In this document: piece by piece, positions 11,406-22,617 of the stretch
Numbering within the stretch: the stretch's first letter is position 1
Layout of the letters: each line of letters starts with the position of its first letter
Assembly (NCBI RefSeq): GCF_914767665.1
Contig: NC_059502.1
Coordinates: 37,838,812 to 37,902,811 of the forward strand
Origin: Harmonia axyridis
Taxonomy: Eukaryota > Arthropoda > Insecta > Coleoptera > Coccinellidae
Direction of reading: 5' to 3'
DNA: 64,000 bases
Notes under the pieces: generated by a model
The model's database searches: none
The model's input: only the letters and a program-made list of their open reading frames with translations
Told to the model about the DNA's origin: nothing
Made by a program: the position numbers and the translations under genes

Positions 11406-12073
11406 TGTAACGCGAATCAGGTTCAATAAATATCATTATTATTATTCGACTTTAGTAGGATATCTCCTCGCCGTCGGCTCCTCACTCCCCGCTAAGAGGA
11501 ACATTCATTCAATCCCAGATATTTAAAATATCAGAAGGGAAGAGCTCGGTCGTGTCCGGTCCTTGTGGTCCCCCTAGGTCTCGTCGAATTTCTGGTCCCC
11601 TTACACGCGATCCTTGGAACTGTCCGTCGCTTGCTACGAATTTTCTCATTGTCCTTGCAGTACCTAAAAGAACAACATTTTGCATTATGTTAGCACTCAA
11701 ATGAAAATATAGTGGACTGTATGAAGAAGAAGAATCTTAGCTAACACTAGAAAATGCACCACAACCCTTTAGTTGCACTTACCCTTGATACTAATTCTCC
11801 TCTGCTTGGGGAACCCCTCTTATCTGGAACTTCAACACCAACACCAATAGTCTTGTTAAATGAAAAAGAAATTTTGTAGCTTGAACACTTGAAAATTAGC
11901 GAAAATAGCGAAAAAGAAGGAAACCTATATATGAGATTCAAATACACCGAATATCATCAATCAACTGTCTAACAATATGTTCAAAAGTACCTATCCTCAC
12001 TTGCGCACAGTGCCTCTCGAGAAACGTGGTGCATATGAATAATAAAATGAACAAAACAATGAAATATTGCACA
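11406..12073 (-). repeat. Putative 3' LTR of the BEL/Pao element
   Basis: On the minus strand the pol stop is followed by about 190 bp and a G-rich tract (GGGTTTTGGTGGGCGGC, 12077-12094), then TGTGCAATATT. If the LTR starts there (12073) and ends GTTACA at 11406, it is about 670 bp with TG..CA ends. The matching 5' LTR is missing because the element is truncated near 15510. No coding sequence is visible in this stretch. Confidence 0.4.
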
Positions 12074-12266
12074 TAGCCGCCCACCAAAACCCTCATGGGA
12101 AAACAGAAAAAAAGAAAGAAAAATTAATGATAACCTGCAATTTGGAGATTACCACGTAAGTCACCATTAATCTTAAATTTTTCAAAAATTAAATTTTTGA
12201 ATTCTCACTTAGTGAGAGAAAAAAATAGAAAAAAACAATTTTTTGACATGAATCATATAATAAGAT

Positions 12267-13504
12267 TCAGTCAGTTTTTGGAAGTGGACAGAGTTTTACT
12301 ACTGGTCTACGGAAAATACCGTTAGCTGTTTTAACTGCAACCACTCTATTGTGTCCATATTTCCCAGAGAATAATCCCACAATACGACCAAGTGGCCATT
12401 TTAGTGGTGAAACGACATCATTTTTAATTGAAACGAGGTCATCCACCCCTATTTCTTTGGCTGGTTTAGCCCATTTGAAACGCAGCGTTTTTATATATTC
12501 AGAAAAATATCTGTTCCAAAAATTCCGCTGCATTTTTTGTATGATTTGGCATCTGGACAGTCGACTTAATTTTAAATGAGAAATATTAGTATCTAGAATA
12601 GCTGAGTTCAGGGGTTCTAAAGTTAAAAAAAGCCCGGGTGTAAGCGGAATCAAATCATTAGGATCTGAACTCTGTGAACATACTTGTCTCGAATTAAGAA
12701 TGGCCTCAATCTAACAGATCAAGATTGTAAATTCTTCGTAGGATAATCTGTGATCACCTACTACTCTTAGTAAATGGGACTTTACCATTTTCACGCCTGC
12801 TTCAACAAGACCGTTAAAATGAGCGCCCGTTGGAGGGCTGAAATGCCACTCAAAAGTTAGAGCTTGAGAAGTTTTTTCAGCTAATTGCAGAAATTCATTT
12901 TGAGCTCCAACAAAATTCCGACCATTATCGGTGTAACAAGCTTGAATCATACCACGCCTAGAAATAAATCTGCGAAATGCCGCAATAAAGCTGTGGAAAG
13001 CTCTTGAGTTAATTCAAGATGAATGGCATTAGTTGCAGTACAAACGAAAATACAAATGTACGATTTGAAATAAAAGGCTCCTCTCATGCGATTCATTGAA
13101 ACTAAGAAAGTTCCGCAAAAATCAATAGCTTCATGTGAAAATGGTTGTAGTTTTGAAATTCTAAAACTTGGAAGATCAGCCATATCTGGAGGTTGGTAGG
13201 GTTAGGGTTATGGACGCACACGAAAACATCGAAAACAATTGGAGACTGTCTTTCTTATCACTCGGCGAGCTGATAGTATCCAATATTTTTGAATAAGTAA
13301 ATTATGTAAGGACTTTAAACCAGGATTGAAATTTTGTCTGTGAACAGATTCAACAATTAAAGTCGTAAGTCTGTGAGAACTAGGAAGTAAAAGTGGGTGT
13401 TTTGCTGAATATGAAAAATTTTCGGATATTTTGAGACGGCCGCTCACCCTGAGAAACCCCAGTGAATCAAGAAAAATAGATAGTTTTCGTATTGGTTTCG
13501 GCAA
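12267..13504 (-). pseudogene. BEL/Pao element: integrase and C-terminal region
   Basis: Minus-strand pieces are colinear. 13504-13208 holds the zinc-binding H..H..C..C region (VHRQNFNPGLKSLHNLLIQ, then NCFRCFRVRP). 13183-12947 holds the first catalytic segment (EAIDFCGTFLVSMNR, then ATNAIHLELTQELSTALL). 12950-12711 holds the second Asp segment and the Glu region (CYTDNGRNFVGAQNE, HFSPPTGAHFNGLVEAGVKMVKSHL). 12653-12267 holds the C-terminal module (VDDLVSIKNDVVSPLKWPLGRIVGLF, NGIFRRPVVKLCPLP). Frameshifts separate the pieces. The order and motifs are typical of BEL/Pao rather than Gypsy. Confidence 0.8.
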
Positions 13505-13559
13505 TAATCTATTTTTATTTATTATTTCTATTATATCAGAAAAAACCTAATTTTGGGTA

Positions 13560-15510
13560 TGCTTTATTAAACACGTCAATGCTTCATCCATCTCACGAAC
13601 TGTGTTTATGACTGTTTGTTTCTTAGAGGGCTGTTTTGAAAGTTTTGAAAATCGCAACTTAAAACTCTCTGTATTTTCTCAAGAAACGAAAATTCATTCA
13701 AAAGAATATCTAAATCGTTTATAGGAATCTCAGTAGGTATATAGAGATATTCCTTTTTCCTCAGATGAAACAACTTCATTATGAACTTTCATACTCTCAG
13801 TGGGAAAAATTGGGCATTGTTTTTTTTGACAATGAAAGGAATTCTGGACCATTCCACCATATTTTGAATGAAATTAATTGTGATGGGCTCATTCCATGAG
13901 ATGCGCAATCGGCAGCATTTAACGAAGATGGAATATACATCCAGGAATCGTTATTAACTAATTCCTGTATATGATGCACCCAATAGGCTACAAAGGTTTT
14001 CCAACGACTTAGTGAATCATTGAGCCACGAAAGTACTACCTGTGTATCAGTTCAGCAGGTAATTTGATTGAAAAGAAGTCGACCTGAAAAAGTATCAGTT
14101 ACGAATTTGACCAAATCTGCTAAAAGCTTTGCAGCAGTTAGCTCGAGCTTAGGAAGAGTAAGAGTTTTTAGAGGCGCATCTTTTCCTGTAGAACAAAGAA
14201 GAAAAACACTTATAGAATCACCTTTCACCACTCTCAGGTAAATTAATGATGTATAACCTATTGTTGAAGCGTAGAAAAACTATGTAACTCACACCTCTCG
14301 AAGCTATCAAGAATAATTCTTCTTGGAAGACTTATTAAAAATAGTTCCGGAAGTTGCAATTTTAATTGGTTCCATGCATTTGGTATAGACTCGGGAAGAA
14401 TTTCATTCCAATCTTTTTCTAAGGACCAAATGCATTGCATAATATACTTCGCCTTTAACAGAATGGGGGATAGAAAGCCTAAAGGGTCGAAAATTCGACC
14501 TATATTGGAGAGAATACCTCGTTTTGTGAGGTCTTTCGAAGAATCTTGACAAGAATACGAAAAATCATCGAGAGAAGGATACCACTGAAGACCGAGAACC
14601 TTTGAAAAAGGTGGTTCGTCCTTATCAAAGGATAAAGGAATCTGACAATCAGATTGTCGAACAGAAGAAAGTAAGGCAGGGGAATAACTCGCCCACTTCC
14701 TCGATAGAAAACCTACGCGACTGAGCAGATTAATGAGATCTTTCTGTAACGAAAGAGCCTCTGAATCAGATGATGCACCTACCAATACATGGTCAATATG
14801 AATTTTATTCTCTAGTAATTTACTAGCTTGTGAAAAGTTTTTTCTTTCTATGCGTGCCAGTTCCTGTACAGTTCGCATTGCTAAATATAGGCTACAATTC
14901 AATTCGGAAGTGACTGTATTTAATGTAAATTCTGAAAGAGGATCGTAAGGATCAAATCGCCATAGAATTCTTTGGAAATTTCGATCAGAAGGGGTGATCA
15001 AAATTTGTCTTAACATTTTTTTATGTCACCTACAAAAACCAAAGCAACAAAACGAAACAGTAAAAGTAACGAAAAAATATCTAATTGGAATTTTGGACCT
15101 GAAAGTAATGTATCATTCTAACTTACACCTTTTGAACCTTTCGCTGACCCATCCCATACTACCTGAAGTTTAGTGCTTACACTCTCAGTTTTAATTACAC
15201 AATAGAGATATGTTTGGAAGTGACTACAGACATATGACCATTTTTAAGATACTCTCTCATAAAATCTGAATAAGACAAATATAAGGAAGGATTAAACGTT
15301 TTTCGAGTAAATGAAATCTGCGAAGTGCCTGAGTATAGGTGTCGCCTAAATATGGTCTAGAATTTCTGAACGGAAGTGAACTATAAATCTACCAGTTGAA
15401 TCCCGAGTTGTCGTTTCTTTGAAGAAAGATTCGCATTTTTTATCTTCGACTGAGTAAAACTGTTTTTCTGGAATTTGTTCTATCTCCCAGAATTTGGTAA
15501 TACATGTATT
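13560..15510 (-). pseudogene. BEL/Pao element: reverse transcriptase and RNase H, mutated active site
   Basis: From 15510 downwards the minus strand reads KFWEIEQIPEKQFYSVEDKKCE and HFRSEILDHI, then KLQVVWDGSAKGSKGVS (about 15121-15180), then RQILITPSDRNFQRILWRFDP (ORF 15016-14258), the classical BEL RT order. Where the family has the YVDD catalytic box this copy reads HIDHVLVGA, so the second aspartate is His. RNase H-like residues (VVLSWLNDSLSRWKTFVAYW, WMYIPSSLNAADCASHG) follow at about 14040-13860. Gag and protease are absent; the element is cut at about 15510, where a Gypsy LTR begins. It is clearly defunct. Confidence 0.75.
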
Positions 15511-16578
15511 GTGACGACGACTTTTTTCGGATTGTTGGTTGTATACTTTTTCCCTCCTATAATACCTCGGGTGCCAATTGCGATAGGTTTTATAAGGTCG
15601 CAATTCCTTACGTCGCTCACTATTATCGACCCTGGGTAGCTTTTAAACAGTTGGAGAAGGGTTCCATTCAATCTAAGGTAAGAGCGATTGACCAGTGGTG
15701 ATTTCTTTCACTAAATGGCAGTAAATGTCTTTGAGACAAATAAAAGACACTCTGACGAAATACACTATATTGAACACTATTCGTTCCCTTATGTACTGCA
15801 CCCAATTATATACAATACTATCCTATATATACAATAATGCAAAAGGCTACTAAAAACCAAATGCAAATATTTACAATGAAACACGGTACGGAACGAGAAC
15901 TAAGCGAGGAGAGCAGGTGGCGTATATCAAGCAGCAGAAATGAGTAAGCAGTGAGCAGGCACATTGAGCAATAATAAAAACGGTGAAGTGCGGACAAGCA
16001 TAGAAAGCATGCAGATTGGCGTGTGAAATGCAGTCGGATAAGTCAGATGTGACAACCTATCCTGTGTTCCGTACGGTCTGGTTTGATACCTTTTTATTCG
16101 AGAAAACAAGCCTGAACAACAAATTTGAATCAGGTCTTGTATCGGCGCATCCGCCAAAATGGATATCAAGGGAATCAGGGCAAAATACTCTGTCGAAAAT
16201 GAGACTGTGATCCGAAGATAAAAATAAACGACCCCTCTCCCCAAGATAAAGAGTTCTGCCTGGTGGTCACAAATAAGAGTTGCTCGCAATAAGGGACCCG
16301 ACACACAGACTCCACTTGAGAAAAAACGGATCTAAGAAATAAGTTTCAAGCAGGGTATTTGTCGGCGCATCCACCAATTCACGACTCGAGTCAGACCGGA
16401 CCGGGTAAGTCGCCGAAAAGGCTGCTGTGATCCGGAGATCGGAATTCAGCGACCCCTCTCCCCAAGATAAGGAGTTCTGCCTGGTGGTTCCAAAGAAGAG
16501 TTGCTGGCAATAAGGAACCCGACAGACCGACTCCACTTGAGAAAGAAAGATCTAAAAAATAAATTCCGTTCAGGGTAT
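15510..16578 (-). repeat. 3' LTR copy of Gypsy element S, truncated
   Basis: From TGTGACGACGAC at 15510 this stretch is colinear and highly similar to 21902-22970, including the GGGCGCCAATTGCGATAGG block, ACTATTCGTTCCCTTATGTAC and two copies of a roughly 220-bp unit (starts of AGTTGCTCGC-type blocks at 16278 and 16499). It is the left of two direct repeats that flank gag-pol of element S, which lies on the minus strand. It stops abruptly inside the second unit at 16578, where element B begins. Confidence 0.75.
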
Positions 16579-18672
16579 CTAAATATCCAGAATATTATAG
16601 CTCATTTAAGGTGACGATCGATTTAGTTAACTTGGAAAAGGCTATGAGCCCTAACATTTGGCCGAAAGGAGCATATATTTCACGGTTTTTTTCAAAAGCG
16701 TCAGAGGTCACCCAGCCTAACAACCTAATAGGACCAACAAGCGGAGATGAAAAATTAAGAATAGTGCATTTGAACGCCCAAGGGTTTCGAAATAAATCCA
16801 ACCACCTGGAATCATTTATGCTGAGTGATTGTGACATTTTGTGTGTGAGTGAACATTGGCTTGACGAAATGGAGTCGTCAGTTTTCAATTTGAAAGGATG
16901 GAACACTGTATCTTTCTTCTCCAGAACTAATTACATAAGAGGTGGAGTTATGGTGTTATGTAAAAAAGCATTAAGTGAAAATAGTACACTTATAAAAAAT
17001 TTGGTATGTATAGAGAAAGATATCGAGATCACTGCATCTTATTTACCTGCTTATGATGTAAACGTAGTTGTTCTTTATCGTTCGCCATCAGGAGATCTTT
17101 CAGTGTTTCTGAATGATCTTGAGAAAAATTTGAACATTCTATCTACGTTGAGGAAGAATTGTATACATATGTATACAATTGTATACATATACATTACAGG
17201 TGATTTTAATGTGAACTTCGGTGATACGAAAGAGTCTGGTGATCTTTTATGTTTGTTGTTGACTTTCGGTTTCAAGCAGACAATATATGGGCCGACTAGA
17301 GGCTAAAATTGTATAGATAACATTTTCATAAATTTCAATTTTAGATGTTATGAGACGAAAATAATCGATTTGGACTTTTCGGATCATAGGGGTCAAAGAT
17401 TAATAGTGGAACTTCCCCGTACTTTCAATGAGACCAACTTTAAAAAATGTAGGCCTCTCACACAGATAGGATTCAATAGAATGCATGAAATATTGTCTGA
17501 TATGAACTGGGATTTTATCGATTTTGCAGATGATCTAAATCAATGTTTTCACATGTTTCATCAGTTCTTCATGAATGTCTTCAATTTCTCTTTTCCTGAG
17601 AGGTTGATCAGAACTGGTGAAAATAATAAGCTGGGCATTAATTGGTTCACGGAGGATTCGAAAAATATGAGAAATCACTTGCATTTTTTTGATGAACTGT
17701 ATCGCGATTTCAAACAGTTAGAAATAAAGAATTTGAGAAATCGATTCAGAAAAAAATATCATGATTCTTTAGCATCTGCTGAAAACATGGCCACGGAAAA
17801 TTTTTTGAAAAATTCTTACAATAAAGTTCGAGCAGGTTGGACAATTATTAATAACTATAGAAATAATAAAGTACCTACAACATCATCCATTCTACCTGAT
17901 GAATTCAATACCTATTTTTCTAACGTGGCACTCAACAGAGTGAAAGATATTCCGAGCTCTAACTATGTTAATCTTGAACACAAAAAATTGAGTATCTACT
18001 AAATTCAATTTTGAGGAAATATCTTATAGTGATGTTAGAAATATAATCAACTCTTCGAAGAATTCTACATCAAAGGATATTTATGGACTTTCTTTTAAGA
18101 TTTTGAAACGCAATATAAATACTATTCTTATACCTCTCATAAAAATTATAAATAGATGTATTAAAAATGGAATTTTTCCCGCTGACCTCAAGGTGGCTAG
18201 GGTGGTGCCCTTATTAAAAGATGGCAATAAGGATGATATGTCAAATTACAGGCCTATTTCAGTGTTGCCTCTATTCTCTTAAATATTTGAAAAAGCTCTG
18301 AACATTCAGATAAAGTCATATTTTGAACATAACAACTATTTTCTAACTGCCAATTTGGCTACAGAAAAAATAACTTCGGCCATTTTGAAATTAATCAGTT
18401 ATAATATGCAAGGTTTTGAAAGGGGTGATTATACGTTGGTATCATTGTTAGATTTGAGCAGAGCATTCGACTTTGTCTCACCGCTGATTCTTCTGACTAA
18501 GCTCAAGTATTATGGTTTTATGGAGAGCAGTATAAAACTGCTCCAATCTTATCTTTCCGATAGAAGCCAAAAAGTCTCAGTAGGTGGAAAAGAGTCAGCT
18601 TTGAAGAATATCACATTAGGAATACCTCAAGGTTCGGTTTTAGGACCGATCTTGTTTTTAATTCATATTAAT
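16579..18672 (+). pseudogene. CR1-like non-LTR element B: ORF1 tail, endonuclease, partial RT
   Basis: The frame first reads an ORF1-like C-terminus (NIWPKGAYISRFFSK), then an apurinic-type endonuclease: RIVHLNAQGFRNK, DILCVSEHWLDE, VVVLYRSPSGD, ITGDFNVNFG, CIDNIFIN, DFSDHRGQ. A CAA-to-TAA type stop at about 17304 breaks the frame; the same frame then runs to 18002. After a frameshift the RT begins (KNSTSKDIYGLSFKILK, MSNYRPISVLPLF, DLSRAFDFVSP, GIPQGSVLGPILF). The element ends before the catalytic Asp box at about 18672. The endonuclease has an internal small duplication (CIHMYTIVYIYI). Confidence 0.75.
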
Positions 18673-18745
18673 TAGGAAAATACTGTATTAAACCTTTTAG
18701 GTGTGAGATCCATTGAGATTATGAAACGTATTATGTATATAATTA
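18673..18745 (+). repeat. 70-bp fragment of Gypsy element A pasted after element B
   Basis: AATTAGGAAAATACTGTATT through GAAACGTATTATGTATATA at 18670-18741 is nearly identical to 8268-8337, the 3' untranslated part of Gypsy element A. It starts exactly where the RT of element B stops, and the two sequences share ATTAATTAGG-like bases at the junction. Confidence 0.7.
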
Positions 18746-18849
18746 TTTTGTTCCTCTTTTAAATCACTTTTTTAAAAGTTTTTTTTGAAAGTATAATTAA
18801 CAATGAATCTAACATTCCTATTTCTAAGCGAACTCTCCTAGGAGCATAA

Positions 18850-19431
18850 ATGCTGACGTTGAGCTATCTCCTGGAACATCACGAGGAAAGATTTACCCCT
18901 TTTGGAACGAGGTAATGGGCCTATTAGATCCGTGCAGAGAGTATGTCACGGTTCGGTGATGTGGCAGGGTTGCATTTTCCCTGGGGATTTTTGCTGGCAA
19001 ACCTTGTACCTCTGGCATTGCTTGCACCTTCGAACGTATTGAGCTCCTTCACGAAACATCTCAGGTCAATAGTAGCTTTGGGCCACTCGAGATATGGTCT
19101 TTGCGACTTCCAAGTGACCAGCCACCGGCTGATCATGGTTCTCCCGCAGTATCGACTGCCGATCCTCGGTCGGGATGCATAGTTTTCACGACGTTCCCAT
19201 CTGTGTTCCCGTGAAGTCGTCGGCGCTCCAAAAATATCTATATAACCTTCCCTCTTGTATCTGGAAATCTGGAAATTCCGCAGGATTCTTCAAGACCTCC
19301 TGGTATTTCTTGGTATACCACGGGCATCGGTTCGTGTTCTTAACAACATATACCTGTTCCTCGATTATCTGCATCTTGGGCTTATTCGGACGGTGTCTAG
19401 ACTTTTTCGGTTTAATCTTCAGTTGGGACAT
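18850..19431 (-). pseudogene. Gypsy element S: integrase start (zinc region and first Asp)
   Basis: The minus strand reads NTNRCPWYTKKYQEVLKNP, then an H2C2 integrase zinc region (HDQPVAGHLEVAKTISRVAQSYY, then YVRRCKQCQRYKVCQQ), then the start of the catalytic core (TDLIGPLPRSKRGKSFLVMF). Two TGA codons replace expected Trp codons, one after QSYY and one before HTLCTDL. The core ends near 18850. RT and RNase H are missing between this piece and the protease, an internal deletion near 19430. Confidence 0.7.
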
Positions 19432-19450
19432 CCTTGGTCCTTGGGAACCT

Positions 19451-20067
19451 TCAAGTTCCTTCTCCAGGAACTTCTGAACGATTCGTGTTTCCTATCGGTG
19501 CAAGGAACTGATCGATGAGTTGTACGGCGTGGAGATTGGCGAAACGGCTCTCTGCAGCAACTTGCCCTTGAGGAAGCACTGCGAGGTACGGAAATCGATC
19601 TTGAAATCGTGCGAAGCCAGTAGCTCCAATCCCAGAATCAGATCCATCAGTTGATGGGGGACCAAATGAAGTCAAGATTTGATTTCCTCCTCCCCAAACC
19701 GTATTATGGGCTCGTACATCTTTTTCACGGTGATTGAACTTCCGTCGCCCACTGTGGCCACCATATCTGCGATCTCCGATGGAAAAACTCTCATCCCCCT
19801 GCATGCCTCTGCCGCCTTTTTGCTCAAAAAGGACTTAGACGTACCAGTGTCTAGCAGGGCTGTCACGGACTGTTTTCCGATGTGGACAGCGACTATTGGC
19901 CGGTTATCCTGCCTGTACGCTGTCTGCCTGATTGGGGATGCCATGGAACGGAACTGTCTCTTCCCCGCAAGGCAGTTCCGCTCTAGTTTTCCGAACAAAG
20001 GCAATCCCTGGACATCACGCCTTGCTTCCCACATCGGGAACAAAACAGCCTCGGCGTTGATTGACAC
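19451..20067 (-). pseudogene. Gypsy element S: aspartic protease
   Basis: The minus-strand frame 20067-19672 contains RPIVAVHIGKQSVTALLDTGTSKSFLS, with the catalytic DTG triplet of a retropepsin. The downstream flap and second half (DLILGLELLASHDFKIDF) follow in another frame to 19451. The protease would cut the gag-pol polyprotein. A frameshift splits it, and the following RT start is lost. Confidence 0.65.
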
Positions 20068-21809
20068 TCCCTTCTCAGGTGTCCAACCTTACCACAACGC
20101 CAGCATTGAAGTTCTCGGAGCCTGGTATCTTCGAACCGAACGACCTTCGCATCACGGGGTGGTGGGTCTCCAGGTTTGACTCTAACTGATGAAGTAAGGT
20201 TTGTTTGGTGTTTCCTTCCGGGCCTCAGGTGTCGACTTTGGTACATTTTCCGGTGGCTTCATTTCTTCCGGCCTTTTGGATGGTGGAGACTCGACGGTCA
20301 AGGTCTGTGGAAGTTTTCGGCGAGGTCTTTCATATACCTGGTGTGGGTCATCGATTAGACCTTTGTGGACTGGAGGTGGAGTATATAGGTTCGCGTGCCA
20401 CTGGACCAATTCAAACACCTTTTTCTTGGACAACAGCTGGGCATAATTGTTGATTTCTTGAAAAGCCAGCGCCTTCTGCAGGGCCGACAACAGACGCTTC
20501 CTGATCATATTCACCTGCTCTTCTTCAGGAGGTCGTTTTGTGGTCAACTTCAGGAACAGGTTCAGCATCCTTGTGACAAACATCAACAGTTTTTCGCCCC
20601 CCCCCCCCTGAGTTCGTTTCCTCATTTCCCCTAGAAGCGTTTCCTCGTAGTCGAGGGGGAGAAAACCTTCACGCAGTTGCTCCTTAAAGTCTTCCCAACA
20701 TCTGAATGTACCTCCCCTGGGAATATACCAATCCCTGGCATCCTTCCGCAGTAACTCGAAGATAGATTCAGAGAGGTACTGTCGGGTAACCTTGCGAGTT
20801 TCGGCTAGCTGTTCGACCTCCTGCAGGAATGCGTTAACGCTTGTTGATCCATCAAATTGTACATTACACTTATAAACAGGTACGGATGGCTGATTGAACG
20901 ATCTATCACTTCCAGTCCTGTTGTCCTGTCCTGTTCTGCCTCGCTCCAAACTATCTGATCTGCCTAGATCAGCTTGACCTCCTGTAGCCGTCGTGTGGGC
21001 TATATCCTCTTCGGTATCTCTCGAATCCTCGTATCCCAAAAATTGGAACGAAATTCTCCGAGCCGACTCAGCCACCACCGGCCTATTTCCCTGCATAAGC
21101 GGTCCAGACGTTTTACTGTCTTTCAGGGACTAGTGAAGTTCAATCGTCGACAGACGGATTCACAAGCCCTGTTGTGTAACCGCCGGAAGAAATTCAATGA
21201 GAAACCTCCCTCGCTATTTTCCGAGAGCAAAATCTGCGTCTGGCCTCTCCTGAAGGTGCTTCCGTTATCAGCACCGGTGGCTTGTTGGTCATCCAGTGGA
21301 GGATCCTCGAAGGAGATGAGACTTACTTCTCTATCAGGTTGAGCCGCTTCACTCAGCTCAGGGTGCTCAGGGTTTTCTGAAACATCCCCCAACCAGTTCC
21401 GGGTAACTTTAGCTCTGGCCAAGACCAAGGCGTCTCTCAGCATCTCGTCTGTTTGTTTCCATAACTCAGACAGGTCGTCGGCCTTGGCCTGCTCCTCCAT
21501 CGTAGTCGGTCTCACCAGGCTGAGACGGTTGTGTAGGTGTATGAGTCTACTCCTGATACGCGGCTCCTCATTCGCGGTGTTATCCTCGTCAAAAGCTTGA
21601 ACATGTTCCACCCAGCTTCTCAGGATTCGACTGGCATCGTTCAGTTCTTCCTCGGTATCTCTTTCCATGGTACAGGACTGTACCTCCTGTGTCAATACCT
21701 TCCTCAGTTCCTTTCGGTTTTCCTGTACGGTTCTGCCGGCTCTACGGCCACGAGCCTCCAGCACCCATCTCAACTCTTCCGCTCTCAGTCTGTTCACCTC
21801 CATTATCAT
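19983..21809 (-). pseudogene. Gypsy element S: gag with two CCHC knuckles
   Basis: The minus strand carries a gag-like protein in two frames. 21809-21123 has helical N-terminal repeats of Arg and Glu and ends after a polar linker. 21096-20182 holds a capsid-like region (YKCNVQFDGSTSVNAFLQEVEQLA, ARDWYIPRGGTFRCWEDFKEQLREGF, EEEQVNMIRKRLL). 20246-19983 has knuckles CWRCGKVGHLRREC (intact CX2CX4HX4C) and CSRCGKQGVMSRDC, whose His is replaced by Val. A run of 12 C at about 20587-20598 (G on the coding strand) lies inside the capsid frame and may be unstable. Gag would package element RNA. Confidence 0.7.
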
Positions 21810-21880
21810 CTGAAAAATATTCTACACAAAAAAATACTCTGAAGGGCTCTTCTGTCAGTCCTAAAGCAAAAAAAAATCAG

Positions 21881-21898
21881 GTCCCTGCTCGGGCGCCA
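21881..21898 (-). other. Primer binding site of Gypsy element S
   Basis: On the minus strand, three bases after the LTR end at 21902 comes TGGCGCCCGAGCAGGGAC. Its TGGCGCCCGA start and 18-base length match a tRNA 3'-end primer site, and it resembles Lys-tRNA-type primer sites with one or two changes. It fixes the element's orientation and its LTR/internal border. Confidence 0.7.
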
Positions 21899-22617
21899 AT
21901 TTGTGACGACGACTTTCTTCGGATTGTTGTTTGTATACTTTTTCCCTTCTATATTACCTCGGGCGCCAATTGCGATAGGTTTTATGAGGTCGGAATTCCT
22001 GACGTCGCTCACTATTATCGACCCTAGGTTTTAAACAGTTGGAGAAGGGTTCGATCCAATCTAAGCTAAAAACGATTGACCAGTGGTGATTTCTTTCACT
22101 AAATGGCAGTAAATGTCTTTGAGACAAATAAAAGAAACTCTGACGAAACGCACTATATTCACCACTATTCGTTCCCTTATGTACAACACCCAATTATATA
22201 CAATACTATCCTATATATACAATAATGCAAGAGGCTACTAAACACCAAAATCAAATATTTACAATGAAACACGGTACGGAACGAGAACTGAGCGAGGTGA
22301 TCAGGTGGCGTATATCAAGCAGCAGAAATGAGTAAGCAATGGGCAGGCAAATTGAGCAATAATAAAAACGGTTAAGTGCGGACAAGCGTGAAAAGCAAGC
22401 AGATTGGTGTGTGAAATGCAGTCTAATAAGTCAGATGTGACAACCTATCCTGTGTTCCGTACGATCTGGTTCGATACCTCTTTATTCGAGGAAACAAACC
22501 TGAACAATATATTCGAATGAGGTCTTGTATCGGCGCATCCACCAAAATTGATATCAAGGGAATTAGGGCGAAATACTCTGTCGATAATGCGACTGTGATC
22601 CAGAGATCAAAAATAAA

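Noticed and set aside
11747..11947. 66-codon ORF in the BEL LTR region
   Set aside because: No similarity; the region reads as LTR sequence.
16611..17306. Start of element B at GTG 16611
   Set aside because: Eukaryotic elements rarely use GTG; the frame is open from further upstream and is a truncated ORF1 tail running into the endonuclease.
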